Assembly: GCA_021029095.1 (NCBI GenBank)
Contig: JAJOHG010000001.1
Span: forward strand, 558,001-622,000
Direction of reading: 5' to 3'
Source: Phellopilus nigrolimitatus
Taxonomy: Eukaryota; Basidiomycota; Agaricomycetes; Hymenochaetales; Hymenochaetaceae
DNA length: 64,000 nucleotides
Every line of letters starts with the position of its first letter. Positions within the stretch are counted from its first letter, which is position 1. Shown here one piece after another: positions 9,559 through 21,502 of the stretch. The notes under the pieces are model-generated. The model had not been told where the DNA came from, did not search any database, and saw only the letters and a list, made by a program, of their open reading frames with translations. The translations under genes and the position numbers were made by a program.

Positions 9559-12306
9559 ATGCCCGACTTCCACTCCTTGCATGGCCCGTGCCCTCCCATC
9601 CCGGACGACCTGTCCGCAGCTCAGTTCACCCTCGACTGCCACCATCCTTCACGCCCGCTTCGCTCTGGCAACGGCCCCTGGCTGGTCGAGGACGCGACTG
9701 GTCGGGGCGTGGGTTTCGAGGAGGTACAGCAGCTTGTCTAGCTCTGGTGGTGAGCGTGATGCAACTGACACTGCTTAGATCCGCACACGCACGTATGGGC
9801 TCGCGAACGCGCTGCACAGCCGTTGGGGAATAGGTGTGTGTTCTCTATTCTGCGCGTCGAAAATGTGCTCATCGTTGTACAGGCGAGAACGATGTCGGTC
9901 AGTATACATTTTCTTTCCTTTGCCTGTTCAGGGTTCTTAAAAGCGAACCAGTCTGCATCTTCTCTCCGAACCACATCGGTATGCAAGCTTATATTGAGCT
10001 CTGGTGCGCATTTATTGATCTGGTGCTCAGATTATCCTGTTGCGATATGGGCCGCCCACAGGCTAGGCGCAACTGTTTCGTACGTTCCCACCCTTCTTAA
10101 GGATGTTCTCCTACTTAAATACTATGCGTGTGCAGATGCGCCAATCCGTCTTACACGGTTGAAGAGCTCGTGCACCAGCTCGTCACTGCTAGCGCTCTTC
10201 TCGTCATTTCCCATCCGGATTTCATTGACACAGCTCTCGCCGCCGCGCGCCAATGCGGCATATCTGCGGATCACATCGTCCTCATGGACAAGCCTGCATT
10301 TACGGGACCAATTCCGTACACAACTGTTGCCGAGCTCGTAGGCGAGGGCCTGACGCTCCCATCATCTTTCACAGAGCGAAAGCTCGTCCCTGGTGAGGGA
10401 AAAACGAAACTCGCATTTCTGAGCTTTTCGAGCGGAACGACAGGAAAGCCGAAGGCGGGTTCTTTTCTTTCCGTTATGAAGACTGGGAGACTGATTTTAC
10501 ATTTCTTTCAGGCTGTTGCGATTTCTCACTACGCCGTGATTGCGAATGTTATTCAGATGTCTGTATATCACAAAGTAAACGATGCGTATACGACGCGGGA
10601 CAAGCGTCGTTTCCGACCGGGTGATGTCGCCGGAGCAGGTGCGTGTATAGAATCGTAATCACCTGCGAGCATGTGTTGACAATGTGAAATCAGTTCTACC
10701 GTTCTTCCGTGCGTTTATTGACTTAGAAGTACTCGGGAAGCTTGACTGACTCAGATCTACTCAGATATTTACGGTTTGGTTGTAAACGTACGTTTACTTG
10801 CCTCACTTCGAGATATAATGTGCTAACGATATTCCATCTAGCTCCATTGGCTATTGTTTGCAGGGGTTAGTAGGAGTTTTAATCCTGAAACGAATATTAC
10901 TTACTGACTTCTGTCGTTTTTAGCTCACAATTGTCGTCATTCCAAAATTCAATTTCGTGGACTTTCTCAAAAGCATAGACAGACATAAGATTACACATCT
11001 TCTGTGCGTATCTATCTTTCTTTTCCACGTTTTTATTCACATTCTGTACAGTCTGGTCCCTCCACACGTCGTGCTTTTTTGCAAGGTTTTTATTTGCCAT
11101 TTTAATCAGTGAGCATGTATTTAACTTTTTACCGTCGGCGCAGCATCCAGCTACCAAGAAATACGATCTGTCGCGCATACGTTTCTGCATCAGTGGTGCA
11201 GCGCCGCTTTCCGCAGAACTTACGCAGCAACTCATCAAGGTCATGCCGAACGCATCTATCGGGCAGGGGTATGGTATGTAGGCTGAATGTTTCTTCCGCA
11301 CTTCTTTCGCTAATCGCTTTGCTATTCGCTGATTTACATTCAATTCATCGTCGTACTATCTTCGTGTTTTTGTGCTCAATTGATGGTTTAACTCTTCAGG
11401 AATGACGGAAACGTGTACGACAGTGTGCATGTTCCCGCCTTCACAGGTACGATTTTTCTCTCCCTCTTCGATTAGCTTCCAAACTGTTTTGCAGTTTATC
11501 GGCACTTTCGGAAGCGTGGGTCAGCTGATGCCAGGATGCGTCGCGCGCGTTGTGAAAGCCGATGGCTCGCTCGGCGACTATGACGAAGAAGGCGAGCTGC
11601 TAGTGACTGGTCCTCAGATGGCCCTGAGATATACAAATAATGAGAAAGCGTATGTATACACGTTCAGTACTCGTCAATCGTTGGTGCTGATTGTTCTCCC
11701 TTTCTCCCTGAAAGGACAAACGAAACTTTCGTAGATGGCTGGGTACGAACCGGGGATGAGGTGAAGATTGCGAGGAATGGTGATGTTTTCGTCGTCGACC
11801 GGTTAAAGGTAGGAAGGTGTACCCACTTCCCAATTCATGAGTTTCTCAACATCGCTATCAGGAAATCCTCAAAGTACGTGGGTTTCAAGTCGCCCCCGCC
11901 GAACTCGAGGGGCACTTGCTTGACCATCCGGACGTCGCTGACACGTGTGTCGTCGGTATCCCGGACGACTACAGCGGCGAAGTCCCTCTCGCATTCGTCA
12001 CTTTAGAAGCACGCGCAGCCGAACGTGTGAAAACTAATATCCAAGAAGCAGAGAAGCTCAAGCAATCGATTGCCCAGGTAAGCAGGCGCATCCTAGAGTT
12101 TACCCATCTTCGCCTCATTCAACCCATTGCATTGCCACCCGCTGCAGCACGTCTCCGATGCGAAGGTGCAATACAAGTGGCTGAAGGGTGGCGTGGAGTT
12201 CGTAGACACCATACCGAAGAACCCGAGCGGAAAGCTCCTCCGGCGGTTTTTGCGCGATAAGGCGAGGGAAATTGTCGCGAAGAGAGGGGTGAAGCCGAAG
12301 CTCTGA
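9559..12306 (+). CDS. 4-coumarate-CoA-ligase-like acyl-adenylating enzyme
   Basis: ATP- and CoA-dependent acid activation (acid to acyl-AMP to acyl-CoA), ANL superfamily, 577 aa. Eighteen exons: 9559-9723, 9779-9833, 9883-9897, 9952-9978, 10031-10079, 10136-10454, 10512-10638, 10694-10708, 10765-10787, 10842-10865, 10924-11003, 11052-11085, 11144-11273, 11400-11446, 11495-11649, 11715-11808, 11862-12077, 12148-12306; every phase closes. Motifs: P-loop SSGTTGKPK (about 202-210), YGMTET (353-358), GWVRTGD (about 430), KVRGFQVAPAELEG (from about 457) and PKNPSGK with the adenylating Lys near 554. Several exons are 15-27 nt. The intron at 10455 needs a GC donor. The C-terminus ends PKL, not a good PTS1, so peroxisomal location is not supported. 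Exact substrate (coumarate, fatty or other acid) cannot be read. Confidence 0.9.
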
Positions 12307-12955
12307 AGAACTGTCAGCTTGTTATCTGGGCTGTCATAGGCTTTTTTGATTATGGGGGAAAACGAGAATACCTTTTTATGTTTTGTATTATATGGATTCC
12401 TTTCGACGCGCTGTCCAATTACATTTCAAGTACAGTCATCACCGATCAATAACTCAGCAAAATTGCAGAAGGTGATTCAATCGAACCAACTTTTTTTTTC
12501 CAAGATGAAAGTACACATCAATGTAAATACAGTGCTATGGAATGTCCTTCCAGTTTTTTGTGAAGAAATATGAGCTTCTCATGAGAGAAATGAAAGCTTC
12601 GATTCCCGGTCTTCCTCACCGTTGTCCCACGCCCTTCTAGCTATAAATCGAATTTTTGCAGATGGTACTCTCAGTCAAATTACATGTAGAGATAGCTTTA
12701 GATAACCATATTTCACATACACTACAGGTGTTGTGGCTTAAGCAATTAAAAAGAATAAAAAGGCCCCGAAGTAGTCTGTGTACTACCTATTACAAAGAAC
12801 AAGAGAAAACGGATCGGGATTGTGGTTTATAGGTCAGTGAGTCATTGACCGGTGAATCATACGTTCTCGTGAAAAGTTCTGTCGGTAGCTTACTTACGTT
12901 ACATTTTTCTCGTTCCTGGTAAATCTAAGTAAATTCTCTGGTGTACGATCGTGAC
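12307..12955. other. Intergenic region
   Basis: AT-rich, holding the 3' flank of the CoA-ligase-like gene and the promoter of the MFS gene. No coding frame or RNA seen. Confidence 0.5.
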
Positions 12956-14997
12956 ATGACTTCGGCAGAGGACGAGGGAGCTCCTCTACTGCCTGAACGC
13001 TGCTCGTACGATGCCTACGACCGCTTCAGCCGCTCGGAAAAAACCGCCATCGTCTCCATCGTCTGCTGGACCGGCCTTATACCCTGTGAGCGTTTTGAAT
13101 TGGATATTTCGTGCACCGTTGCCGATTCAGATATCACAGTATTCGTTTCGGGCTCTTTCGTGCCGTCTATCCCTCAGATCGTGAAAGAGCTGCATTCTAC
13201 TGCATCTATTATCAAGTGCGCTATTGGTTTTAACTAAACAAACGAAGTTTACGTCTGCTTATCGACGTTTCTCACTAGTCTCGCCGTCAGTCTGTCAATC
13301 CTTACAGTGTCTGTATCCGGCCTTCTGTGGGCTACATATTCGGGATTTTGCAAGTCAAGTTCTTTTTTTGACCTTTGTGGGTATTAAATGTTGATTAGAT
13401 GGTCGGCGACCAATCTACCTCGTATCGTTGCCGTTCCTATGCATCGGGTCCCTGGGAGTCAGCTTCTCCCATGATGTGCCAACTTTAATAGGGTTCCGGA
13501 TCGTCCAGGCTTTCGGGTCGTCAGCAGGGTTGTCTGTCGGGTCAGGCGCGATCGCTGACATCTATCGCCTCGAAGAGCGAGGAACGGCTATGGGGGTCTT
13601 CTTCGCAGTACGCTCGCAGCTGCATACACGTTGGTGGGAAATTGATGTGGTCGTTGACTTTCATTTCGTCTAGGCATGTCTTTTGGGACCTGCTCTCGCC
13701 CCGATGGCGGGCGGCATTGCGACGCATTACTTCTCATGGCGGCACATGCATTATACGCTGTTTCTCATGGGTCTCTCGGGCTTTCTCCTGGTGCTTTTCT
13801 GCTTGCCGGAGACCAGCCATCCTGGGACACTTGGTGCCGAAAAGCAAGATAGGGCATCCGGAGCCCAACATCGAATTGTGCTTCTGAACCCTTTTGCGAG
13901 TCTGTGGCTCCTTAGAAGTCCGAATTTGATGGCATTAGCGAGTCTCGCTCCGTATCTCCGGACGTGCATTCTTGTATACTAACCTTGCCAACAGACATTA
14001 ATAGGCACCGTCGTTCTCATGACGGACTATGGTACGATCTCTACTGACACATACTCTATGTGTAAGAATCTGAAGGCCATTTTTAAAACTATCCAGTTCT
14101 CTTGATACCACTGGCGTACACTATTGTATTTCTTTTTTCAAAGCGTTACACTCGAAACCAGTCCTAAAACTTCTTTCGTTTACAGGGTGTCAAATACAAA
14201 ATCACAAACGAAGCTCTCATCGGTGCATTCTTCCTACCGGCTGGACTTGGGAACTTGAGTGAGTCTCACCTGTTAATTCGAAGGTAATCGAAGTGAAATT
14301 AATCCTCTTACAGTCGGAGCGCCTCTGGCTGGATATGTTTCTGATAAGATCGTGGTTAGGTGGCTCAAGCGTCGGAACGGAGTGTGGGTCCCGGAAGATC
14401 GTCTGAGGGGAACTATTGTCGGCGCGTCGATTTTGGTCCCAATGTCGGTTCTCCTCTCGGGAGTTTTCACACATTTTGTTCCGGGGAAAATCGGCATCGC
14501 ACTGAACTTGGTCTGCTTGTTCGCCAATGGACTCGGGGTACGGCTTTCTCATCAAACAAAAGATATAAAAACAACGTTCTAATATTGAATTTCTAACAGG
14601 TCGACTTCGTCTTGAGCCCCGCTGCAGCATACAGTGTGGATATCCTACATTCTCGTAGCACGGAAATCATGGCTGCAAACAAGTGACGTCTAATGCACTA
14701 TAGTTCAAATATATTATGCTGATGCCAGGTTCCTATGAAGTGGCCTGCGCGGCATTCTGCTTGCTGCAGTCACGACATTAATTCTTCCCTCCATAAACTC
14801 TATTGGAGTCCTTCGCACAAACGTCATTTCTGCTGCTCTGGCGTGGATGGGAGCCATGTAAGAACACGATCACCCACATTCTTTTCTTTTCTTGATGACC
14901 AGAACTTCGTTTCAGTCTGATGTGCATCACCATCAAGTATGGGGATCGATTACGAGCATGGAAAGATGTCGGATTCTCAACGATCGAAAATTCATAG
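12956..14997 (+). CDS. MFS transporter (DHA1-type drug:H+ antiporter-like)
   Basis: Plasma-membrane-type major facilitator, 467 aa, about 12 hydrophobic spans. Twelve exons: 12956-13085, 13131-13215, 13279-13349, 13399-13607, 13674-13937, 13995-14031, 14097-14125, 14186-14258, 14314-14537, 14600-14682, 14741-14857, 14916-14997. The N-terminus is short and acidic (EDEGAPLLPE). Motif A appears as YSGFYGRRPIY near residues 92-102, followed by a family-typical RIVQAFGSSAG helix and SGAIADIY; PALAPMAGG lies in the fifth span. AANNGLRG near residue 400 is restored only if the acceptor at 14740 is used rather than the one at 14728. Two introns (13350 and 13938) require GC donors. The substrate is unknown. 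It lies downstream of the CoA-ligase-like gene on the same strand, which is weak evidence for a shared pathway. Confidence 0.88.
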
Positions 14998-15202
14998 ACG
15001 ATCGACCTAGATATTATCGTGTTTTATTATCTCAATCGTTTTAGATAGGCTAGTACTCGGTTGAAAATAATGACTAGTTATAGAAGGAGACTCAGCACGG
15101 TACCAGTGCATTCGCCTGAGTTTTGACTGCCTCAATACTGCGCTTGGTATAAACCCTCCCGAACCTAACCGGTTTTTCCGCGCAGCGACCGGATATTCGC
15201 TA

Positions 15203-16992
15203 CTAGTCATCTTTTTCGACCTCACCATCATCTTCATCGTCAGAGCGTACATCGGTTGCCCCATCGCCAGACAAAGCGCTGTAATAAATAGATTATACAT
15301 TGAATCTTGCAAGTATCCATAGCAATTATACGCACCGCACGAGTATGCGCAAGATCAGAAAGTACCAGAAAAGATTGAGGAACTGGAGCAGAAGGATGGG
15401 GACGAAGACCTGGTATTTCATCCACCACACCAACCATACGCCATCGGAAGGATGGAAGAACCTTGCGGCATCACTACGGCAACTTTAAATTTGATAGTTG
15501 GAGAATAAAATTCAGTAAGAACACATACGGAATAAGGTCATACTCGGTCCATACAGAGTATAAGATAACTAGGTTTAGCCAATGGCGGAAGTAACTGTAA
15601 GGAACATGTCAATCGAAGTATTTAGGATCGCCTTTGCGCTGTTTGGCGTACGTCCAGACAACAATGAAAACAGCGAAGGAAACCATCTTGGTCCTTTCCA
15701 ATTGGAGGTAGTTGCAGAGTTTGGAGAACTAAAAGAAAGTCCTCAGGTTTCCTATAGCGGCATGGAGGGAACTCGCCACTCACAGCCAAAAATGTATCCG
15801 GGATGTCCATACTGACGAAAATGGCATTGCCAATCAAAGTCAGATTAATACCATAACTCCAGCTAGGTTATAAAACATCAGAGGGGTTAGCATCGAAAAT
15901 CTTACAAAAATAAACGAACCCAATAAGCCAAAGCGTCACGATGTGGTGCGCAACCAACTCTTGGAAATCCTTGCGGGGCTTTTCGATCTTAAGTGCAAGA
16001 ACGATAAGTTGCTGGATCCAATAGGAGAAGTGCATCAGGTAGTAGCGCTTCAAGACGGGATTCATGTCCCAATGAGGGTAACCTAGCACGGATCGGAGAC
16101 GTCAATATTTGATAGAATGACGGTCATTTCTGGCGGGATACGCGCCTATCCAGTAGAACTCTGTACGATACCACCACGTAGGAAGACTAGACATAATATA
16201 CTTCAAAGGACCGATCAGCAGAGATTAGATCAAGAGAGAGAGAGAAAGGAAAGTCACCGCTCCCCAGAAACCCATAACACCATAGTAAAGCATGGAATAC
16301 GCTTGCTCTCCAAACCTGTCCAATTTGGACTGTTTCTTAATTCCAAAGCGGCGAGCAATAGGCTGGATGACCTCGAGAATGGCGAATTGACGAACGAAGG
16401 AGAAGAAAATGATATGGTATGCTATAAACACGATGTCGAGCCAGCCCTTTGCGTAGCGCGGGTCATCTGGAGCAGAGTCTGCTATGGGGTATGAAACAAG
16501 AAGCATAGGTGCGAACGGGTTAGGCTGTATGCCGAACAGAGAAAAAATGGCGTAAAGCACGATGGGAAGCATTAACATTTTGAAGGAAGACGCTGTATAG
16601 TATCAGTATATACACTAGATGAACAAATCGTGCGAGTACGCTTACACGGAACACGCATCCATCTCAGCGTTTTGAAGTCGTTCCATAGTCCATTGGACCG
16701 ATAGAATTCGTTTTTGGCGATGGCGTCAAAACGCGAACCAGTCGGAGTGGAGGTCCTTGAGCCATTAGGCCTATTGACAGTTAATTCACCCCCGTTCAGC
16801 AGGAAACTTCGGAAGGTGCCTTACGATTGAGGCAGGAAAGAGCCAGTGAGATGATGCCGAGGGTCGACCCTTGGGAAGCAAAATGACGGTCAGCATTGGT
16901 CGGGAGATTTGCCTGTCAAATACATACTCTATATTGTGTAAGGTCCGCTGCACAGAAGGGTCGGACTTTCTCTTTGAAGGTTTTCTCGACAT
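15203..16992 (-). CDS. LAG1: Ceramide synthase (LAG1/LAC1 family, TLC domain)
   Basis: Acyl-CoA-dependent sphinganine N-acyltransferase of the ER membrane, 410 aa, eleven exons: 16992-16928, 16869-16825, 16770-16646, 16592-16258, 16200-16146, 16082-15920, 15862-15784, 15728-15652, 15594-15529, 15482-15336, 15278-15203. The Lag1 motif region is clear: YPHWDM, EKPRKDFQELVAHHIVT with the catalytic-type His pair at about 254-255, GWSY, then SMDIPDTFLA and a multi-span C-terminal part with YFRHWLNL. The tail is acidic (DDEDDGEVEKDD), a usual site of casein-kinase-type phosphorylation in this family. In exon 6 the donor at 15919 was chosen over the better-looking one at 15902 because it restores GWSY. 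The intron starting at 16145 appears to be GC-AG. Convergent with the MFS gene, 205 bp apart. Confidence 0.92.
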
Positions 16993-17485
16993 TGGGGTAC
17001 GATATAAAGGGTTGAGTGAGAAGTTCGTTAGTGGGACATAAAGCAAGGCAGAATGGGTGGGAGCGGATGAGATGGAGGTTGGGACCGAAGAAAAATATCG
17101 GATTTGAACTTCGAAACTACGTCAGCTGCGGCATTAGTCCGGCGACTTGGGATTGTCACGATTGCACGGCGCATCAGTAATGTAGGCTGACAATAAGAGA
17201 CCGGAAACTGCACGGACGATCCCGGACTTGCCTAAGTTCCGCTTACATGCGACGCTCGGTCGAATGGTCTCTCAACGTCGCTGAAATGCTGGAAAACACG
17301 ATGAGCAGCTGCAGCATGGAGGGATTTGCCTATATATGGAAAGTGTAGGACTATATACGGCGAGGAAGGGGCCCTATAGTCGAATGGGGCTCGAGCTGCG
17401 TTAATTTCCTTTCTATCCTTGCACTTGAGTTAAACTTGGCTTGAACACATACATTGTATTAGTCTATAAAGATCCAACGTGTTGT
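16993..17485. other. Intergenic region (ceramide synthase promoter / tRNA upstream)
   Basis: No coding frame supported. Contains several TATATA-like runs (about 17330-17356) that may belong to either neighbour. Confidence 0.4.
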
Positions 17486-17559
17486 GGTCGTCTAGTGTAA
17501 TGGTTTATCACGTCAGTCTCCGAAGCTGAAGGTTGCGAGTTCGACTCTCGCGATGATCG
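17486..17559 (+). tRNA. tRNA-Arg (anticodon CCG)
   Basis: Folds by hand as a 74-nt intronless tRNA. The 7-bp acceptor stem (GGTCGTC with GATGATC, two G-U pairs) is followed by a 3-bp D stem GTG/CAC. The anticodon stem TCAGT/GCTGA carries loop CTCCGAA, giving anticodon CCG at 17519-17521. The variable loop is 5 nt, the T stem is GCGAG/CTCGC and the T loop TTCGACT. Discriminator G at 17559. CCG reads the Arg codon CGG. B-box-like GGTTGCGAGTTCGACTCT is present. No encoded CCA, as expected for a eukaryote. Confidence 0.92.
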
Positions 17560-17564
17560 ATGGG

Positions 17565-17571
17565 TTTTTTT
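17565..17571 (+). terminator. RNA polymerase III T-run terminator
   Basis: Seven consecutive T residues starting 6 nt after the tRNA 3' end, the normal Pol III stop signal. Confidence 0.75.
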
Positions 17572-17845
17572 CTTCTTGCGTGAAGTCCTGGAGTAAGCAG
17601 GGAGACAACATTTCAATATTTTTCTTCTGCGGGTCCGTTTCCCTAACAAGTATGAGCTGAGCAGAGCGATCGCTTGTTTGTTACATCAATTGGAAACGAA
17701 TAAGCAGACTAGTGATCGCAGGGATGCTCAATGAGAGAAGAGAAAAGACGACGAAGTCTTTCGTAGGTGTCACTGCGAGCGAGCAACCTAACACGTGACG
17801 TATATGCGTCGCCGCGACAATCCGTAGCCACCTTTACATCTTGCA

Positions 17846-18735
17846 ATGCTCGACGACGACATAGAAGCAGAACTTCGGAATCCCTTTCCTTCTCCGCCGT
17901 CACATTATCAACAATACTCAACTCACAATTTTTGCTTACTTGCGCTACTTAACTCGAGACAAGCAGAAAATGTCTCGGACAACGGCGAGAAGAAGGACCA
18001 ACACGACGTGCTCGCTGATCAGAAGGACGTGCCAGACTGGCCTTTAACACAACTGGAAAAGCCACGCGTCGATTGGATACTGGAGGAAGGTCAATACAGC
18101 GTGTTCGGAGATACCTGGCATGTGCGTAAAATAATATCTATTGTTTCTGCTGATCTTCTGATTATTAGCTTGACTTAGGTCAAGGAGAAGATACTTTCCT
18201 TGGGAGAATATGGTGGACAACAACTCTATCCAGCGGATCCGACAATGGGCACGTAGAAACCCCGCGTTTTAAATTCCAAAACTCATGATATTCCTAATCT
18301 AGATCGTAGGCCCGCTTTGCTGTCTATCCTGCGCTCTATGTTGGTCACATACTCACATCTACTCAAATCAATGCTCGCCCCTCCACCGAACCCAAACTCT
18401 GCCGAATCTCCTGAATGGCAGAAACATGTGGACTGGCTGTCAGTTATGAGTCAGAATATTATGAGTGCGGCAAACGATCTACGGCCAGTCCAAGCGAGAT
18501 GTAATTTAGAGGCCATGATGACACGACAGTTACAACTTAGGCGAGAAGAGACTGCAGTCATTCACCGGTACGATCTGCAGCTACTTTCTCGTTTTCTTTG
18601 GGTTTGTGTATAATTATCGAGCAGAAAATGCGATGATTTGCAGCGGCGACTTTCAGAGCTCAGGGTCGCCGCATCCAGCATGGTAATTTCCCTCTATTTA
18701 ATCTCGGCTTTTCGTCGCTAATCTAGGAGAAATAG
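17846..18735 (+). CDS. MED7: Mediator complex subunit 7
   Basis: Hinge subunit of the Mediator middle module, nuclear, pairing with Med21. 225 aa, five exons: 17846-18121, 18179-18248, 18303-18567, 18625-18682, 18727-18735. The N-terminus has the family signature NPFPSPPSHY (residues 12-21), then PRVDWILEEGQYSVFGDTW and LYPADPTMDRRPALLSILRSML. The C-terminal half is helical, with RPVQARCNLEAMM and LQLRREE preceding the last coiled coil. The length is normal for fungal Med7. The acceptor at 18624 is preferred over 18651 because it gives RKCDDLQRRLSEL. The second intron begins with GCACGT, i.e. a GC donor; no GT donor keeps the frame. The final exon adds only Glu-Lys before the stop. Confidence 0.9.
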
Positions 18736-19211
18736 GAAACCAAATACTCGAATCAGGAAGACGAAGTCAAGCGACAGAAAGAGATCTGCTCGGTACGAAT
18801 GGTATTTCTTCATGCTATGCGGTCTAAACTACGGTCTTAGACAACGAAGGATCAGGTTTCAAGTATGCAAGACGTCTTTCGTTGGGCCGAAGGTGCTTGA
18901 GCAAATTCTCGATCGCTGCTCCAGCAGACTGCTGCCTCCCCTTTCTGCAAGATCGGTATAACCTGCGCGCGATTGCGAGTCTGCCAAGGTTTGGCACATC
19001 AGACTCACATGTGCATGTATTTAATCATCTCGGCGGCTAAGCGCTTCTCTAAGTAACTAAGTTATGTCTCATGCTGTATGGCTGTTTATGTAGGAATATG
19101 TAATAAATAGTTGGTCGCTGAAGTCGACATTGACAGTGTGGCGGTGCCGCTGACGCGACACGATCATCGCGTTCGAAACCTGAACTGTTACCACAGCGGC
19201 AAGCAGCTCAA
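18736..19211. other. Intergenic region
   Basis: MED7 3' flank and BCL7-like promoter; no supported gene or RNA seen. Confidence 0.4.
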
Positions 19212-19973
19212 ATGTCGACAAGAAGACGTATCGGAGTGAGTACAGCGACGACTGAAGCTGCGCGTCGGCAGTTAATGCAACCTGTGCCGTGCTGGGAAAA
19301 AGTTTGGGTCTCACCTCAGGACGCTCCACCAAATTCCACGCTTAAAGTCTTCAAGTGGGTCAAGACAGACAAGAGACAAGTAAATAACTCAGTTCTCCGG
19401 CCGCCCGATTCTGATCTAAAACATTTCAAACAGAACTTCAGTGATGATGAAGAGGAGCCTGATTTGCCTCTCGCGCCTCTGCCAGACCTAGAGTCTCAGG
19501 TCATCGAGGGTGACGATGATATGGAGGATGACCCAGCCACTTCCGTCGGTCCTGACGTCGCGTCTAGAGCCGTTTCTGAGCCTGTCGCTGTCGCCCAGGA
19601 GTCTGAAGAAGCAACACCCGCTCGACCGAAACCTCATCCATTATCCATGTCGCTCGTGCCCGACTCACCGACGCCAGCGCCAGATATCGACGAAAACGGG
19701 ATGGACGTGGGTCTCAAGCCTCTCGATTCCACCCTAGACGCATCTCTTGCACTTGATGATGTGGCGGGGACGTCACTGCAGGTTCCTCCAGAGCTGAGTG
19801 GAGACATCGAGGTCGGGGACATCGAAGTTGGGGATATGGACATGTCACGATTGGGGCCCGATGGAACACAATTTGAAGGCACTGGGGACCTCGCGCAACT
19901 TCAAGGGACTGACGTTCTGCTTGGCGGAGAAACTATGGATGAGAGCGTAGATCCGTTCAATCCACCCTCTTGA
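19212..19973 (+). CDS. BCL7-like N-terminal domain protein
   Basis: 235 aa after removing the 54-nt intron 19380-19433, which is stop-free and in frame. Residues 14-60 read RRQLMQPVPCWEKVWVSPQDAPPNSTLKVFKWVK..., matching in pattern the BCL7 N-terminal domain ([22 protein letters not shown] in human BCL7A), a small accessory subunit of SWI/SNF (BAF) remodellers. The remainder is acidic and disordered with short DIEVGD repeats. The exon join gives KRQ followed by NFSDDEEE, an acidic patch as in the family. Recognition rests on remembered family pattern; a nucleosome acidic-patch role is inferred from metazoan BCL7. Convergent with the CCDC97-like gene. Confidence 0.7.
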   Translation: MSTRRRIGVSTATTEAARRQLMQPVPCWEKVWVSPQDAPPNSTLKVFKWVKTDKRQVNNSVLRPPDSDLKHFKQNFSDDEEEPDLPLAPLPDLESQVIEGDDDMEDDPATSVGPDVASRAVSEPVAVAQESEEATPARPKPHPLSMSLVPDSPTPAPDIDENGMDVGLKPLDSTLDASLALDDVAGTSLQVPPELSGDIEVGDIEVGDMDMSRLGPDGTQFEGTGDLAQLQGTDVLLGGETMDESVDPFNPPS

Positions 19974-20515
19974 GATTTCCTATCGTCCATGTTCGAATTG
20001 TCCTTCTCGTCTTACCGTCGGACTACTTTAGCTTTCGGTAACCTTTCAAAGTTGTAAATTAAGCCATAAGTGTACTATTTTGTTTTCGCTCTTAGACTAT
20101 CGAGTGCGTAGTACAAGGACTTGAGATATATATTCAAACTAACTGTAAAACTAAGCACCAACACAATGGACGTGAGATATGGATGCAGATGTCGATGTCT
20201 TGTTCTTCGTTGTGAGTGGCTTTGCTCTTCAACTCCTTCATCTGATCAGTTTTTTGACGTCAACGATTTCAGAGCATGCTAAAGCACACGGCTATAAGTC
20301 ATTGCAAATGGCGATGACTTCGGCCGCCCCAGATTTACAACGGCTATTTGGCATGGAAATCTCAGGGATCCGGGACCGACGCTATCGGCGATTAGAAATT
20401 GGTTGAGCGAGTACGCATAGGAGGTTCGAGCCGACTGTCGCGATGTCAACCAATGACTGCAATCCACATAGAGGGTAAAACAATTACATAGAATTCCACC
20501 TTCCTCGCAAGCACA
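19974..20515. other. Convergent intergenic region with a 9-bp inverted repeat
   Basis: Tail-to-tail 3' flanks of the BCL7-like and CCDC97-like genes. It holds a perfect 9-bp inverted repeat, ATTGGTTGA at 20398-20406 and TCAACCAAT at 20446-20454, separated by 39 nt. No coding sequence supported. Confidence 0.45.
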
Positions 20516-21268
20516 TCAACCCCCTTCCTCTTCATCATCAAACCAGTGCTCCTCCTCCTCTCTTTCGTTGTCTGAGTCCCACTGGTCACTCCAATCAATG
20601 ACATCGTAGTCAATCAGCTAATTTGAAAAAAAAAAAAAGTCTCAGTTACCCCATGTTTTGAAGTGTAGTCTGGAACTCACGTCTAAGAGACCATAGATGA
20701 AACGTTCACGGATCAACCGTTCAAAGTTCGCTCTGGCCTCTTCAGGGGAGTCTTCGAGGATGGCTTCACCCTCAGAGTCCTCGTCGCTATAGTCTTCCAA
20801 AGGAACGCTATTTCCTTCAGACCTCCTTTGCATTCGTAGTCGCTCGGCCTCTCTTTCTTCAGCATAATCGCCCAAGAGCGATCCAAGCTTTCCGACATGC
20901 TGTTTGTGCCCACCAAGGAACATTGAGTCGGCCCATTCTTTTTCGTCATTGCGTTCCCCTTGTCCTCGTTTAGGTCCGACATCCCTTCCGCGCCAAAGGG
21001 CCGGCCAAGAGTTTCGAGCAGCCTCAAAGCCAAGATTCGAAGGCTGAGAGCTTGTGTACTTTAACCGTCGATTCCTAATAGTCGGGACGAGTGTGCGCTG
21101 CTTCGGCGTAGTTACGACAGAGAACGTGAATAGCAATTGTAGAGGAAGCTGCCTTAGATGTTTCCGGAGAAACTCGATAGGTTCTAACGAAGGAAGCGGA
21201 CGGTAGTCTTCAGGCAAGCCCAAGTAATCCAGAATTGGGCCGTTGTTGAACAGCGAAGGAACATCCAT
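20516..21268 (-). CDS. CCDC97-like acidic protein
   Basis: 229 aa, exons 21268-20681 and 20617-20516 joined in phase 0. The start is the first ATG in the frame (MDVPSLFNNG). No ATG precedes it although the frame runs a little further upstream. The central part has GSLLGDYAEEREAERLRMQ. The C-terminal third is highly acidic: an EARANFERLIRERFIYGLLD helix, then YDVIDWSDQWDSD and a terminal E/D/W/F-rich tail, the layout of the C-terminal domain of human CCDC97 (RF-x-G-x-D-x-D-F-D-Y followed by acidic residues). CCDC97 has been linked to the splicing factor SF3B; whether that holds here is unknown. No signal peptide or membrane span. Confidence 0.6.
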
Positions 21269-21502
21269 TGGATTCACTTTTTCTACGAACAACGTACAGT
21301 TGTGAGTCCAAGTTACATCTGACTGATAGAAATGGCGTCGGTCACGTGCGTCAAACGCGTCGTCGTCAAATTCGCGTAAGCAACTAAAAGTTTTACAGCA
21401 ACTATCGGTAATGATAAGCGTCTATACTTTTGCCACATATCTATAGCAAATCGCTACTAGTAAGCGGATAAACCATGAAACTGTTCATTCTTCATAGTAA
21501 AA

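Noticed and set aside
9559..14997. CoA-ligase plus transporter as a biosynthetic gene cluster
   Set aside because: No polyketide, terpene, peptide or tailoring enzymes nearby; flanked by housekeeping genes.
17464..17649. Minus-strand open frame overlapping the tRNA
   Set aside because: It is the complement of the tRNA-Arg gene and its flanks; no conserved protein sequence.
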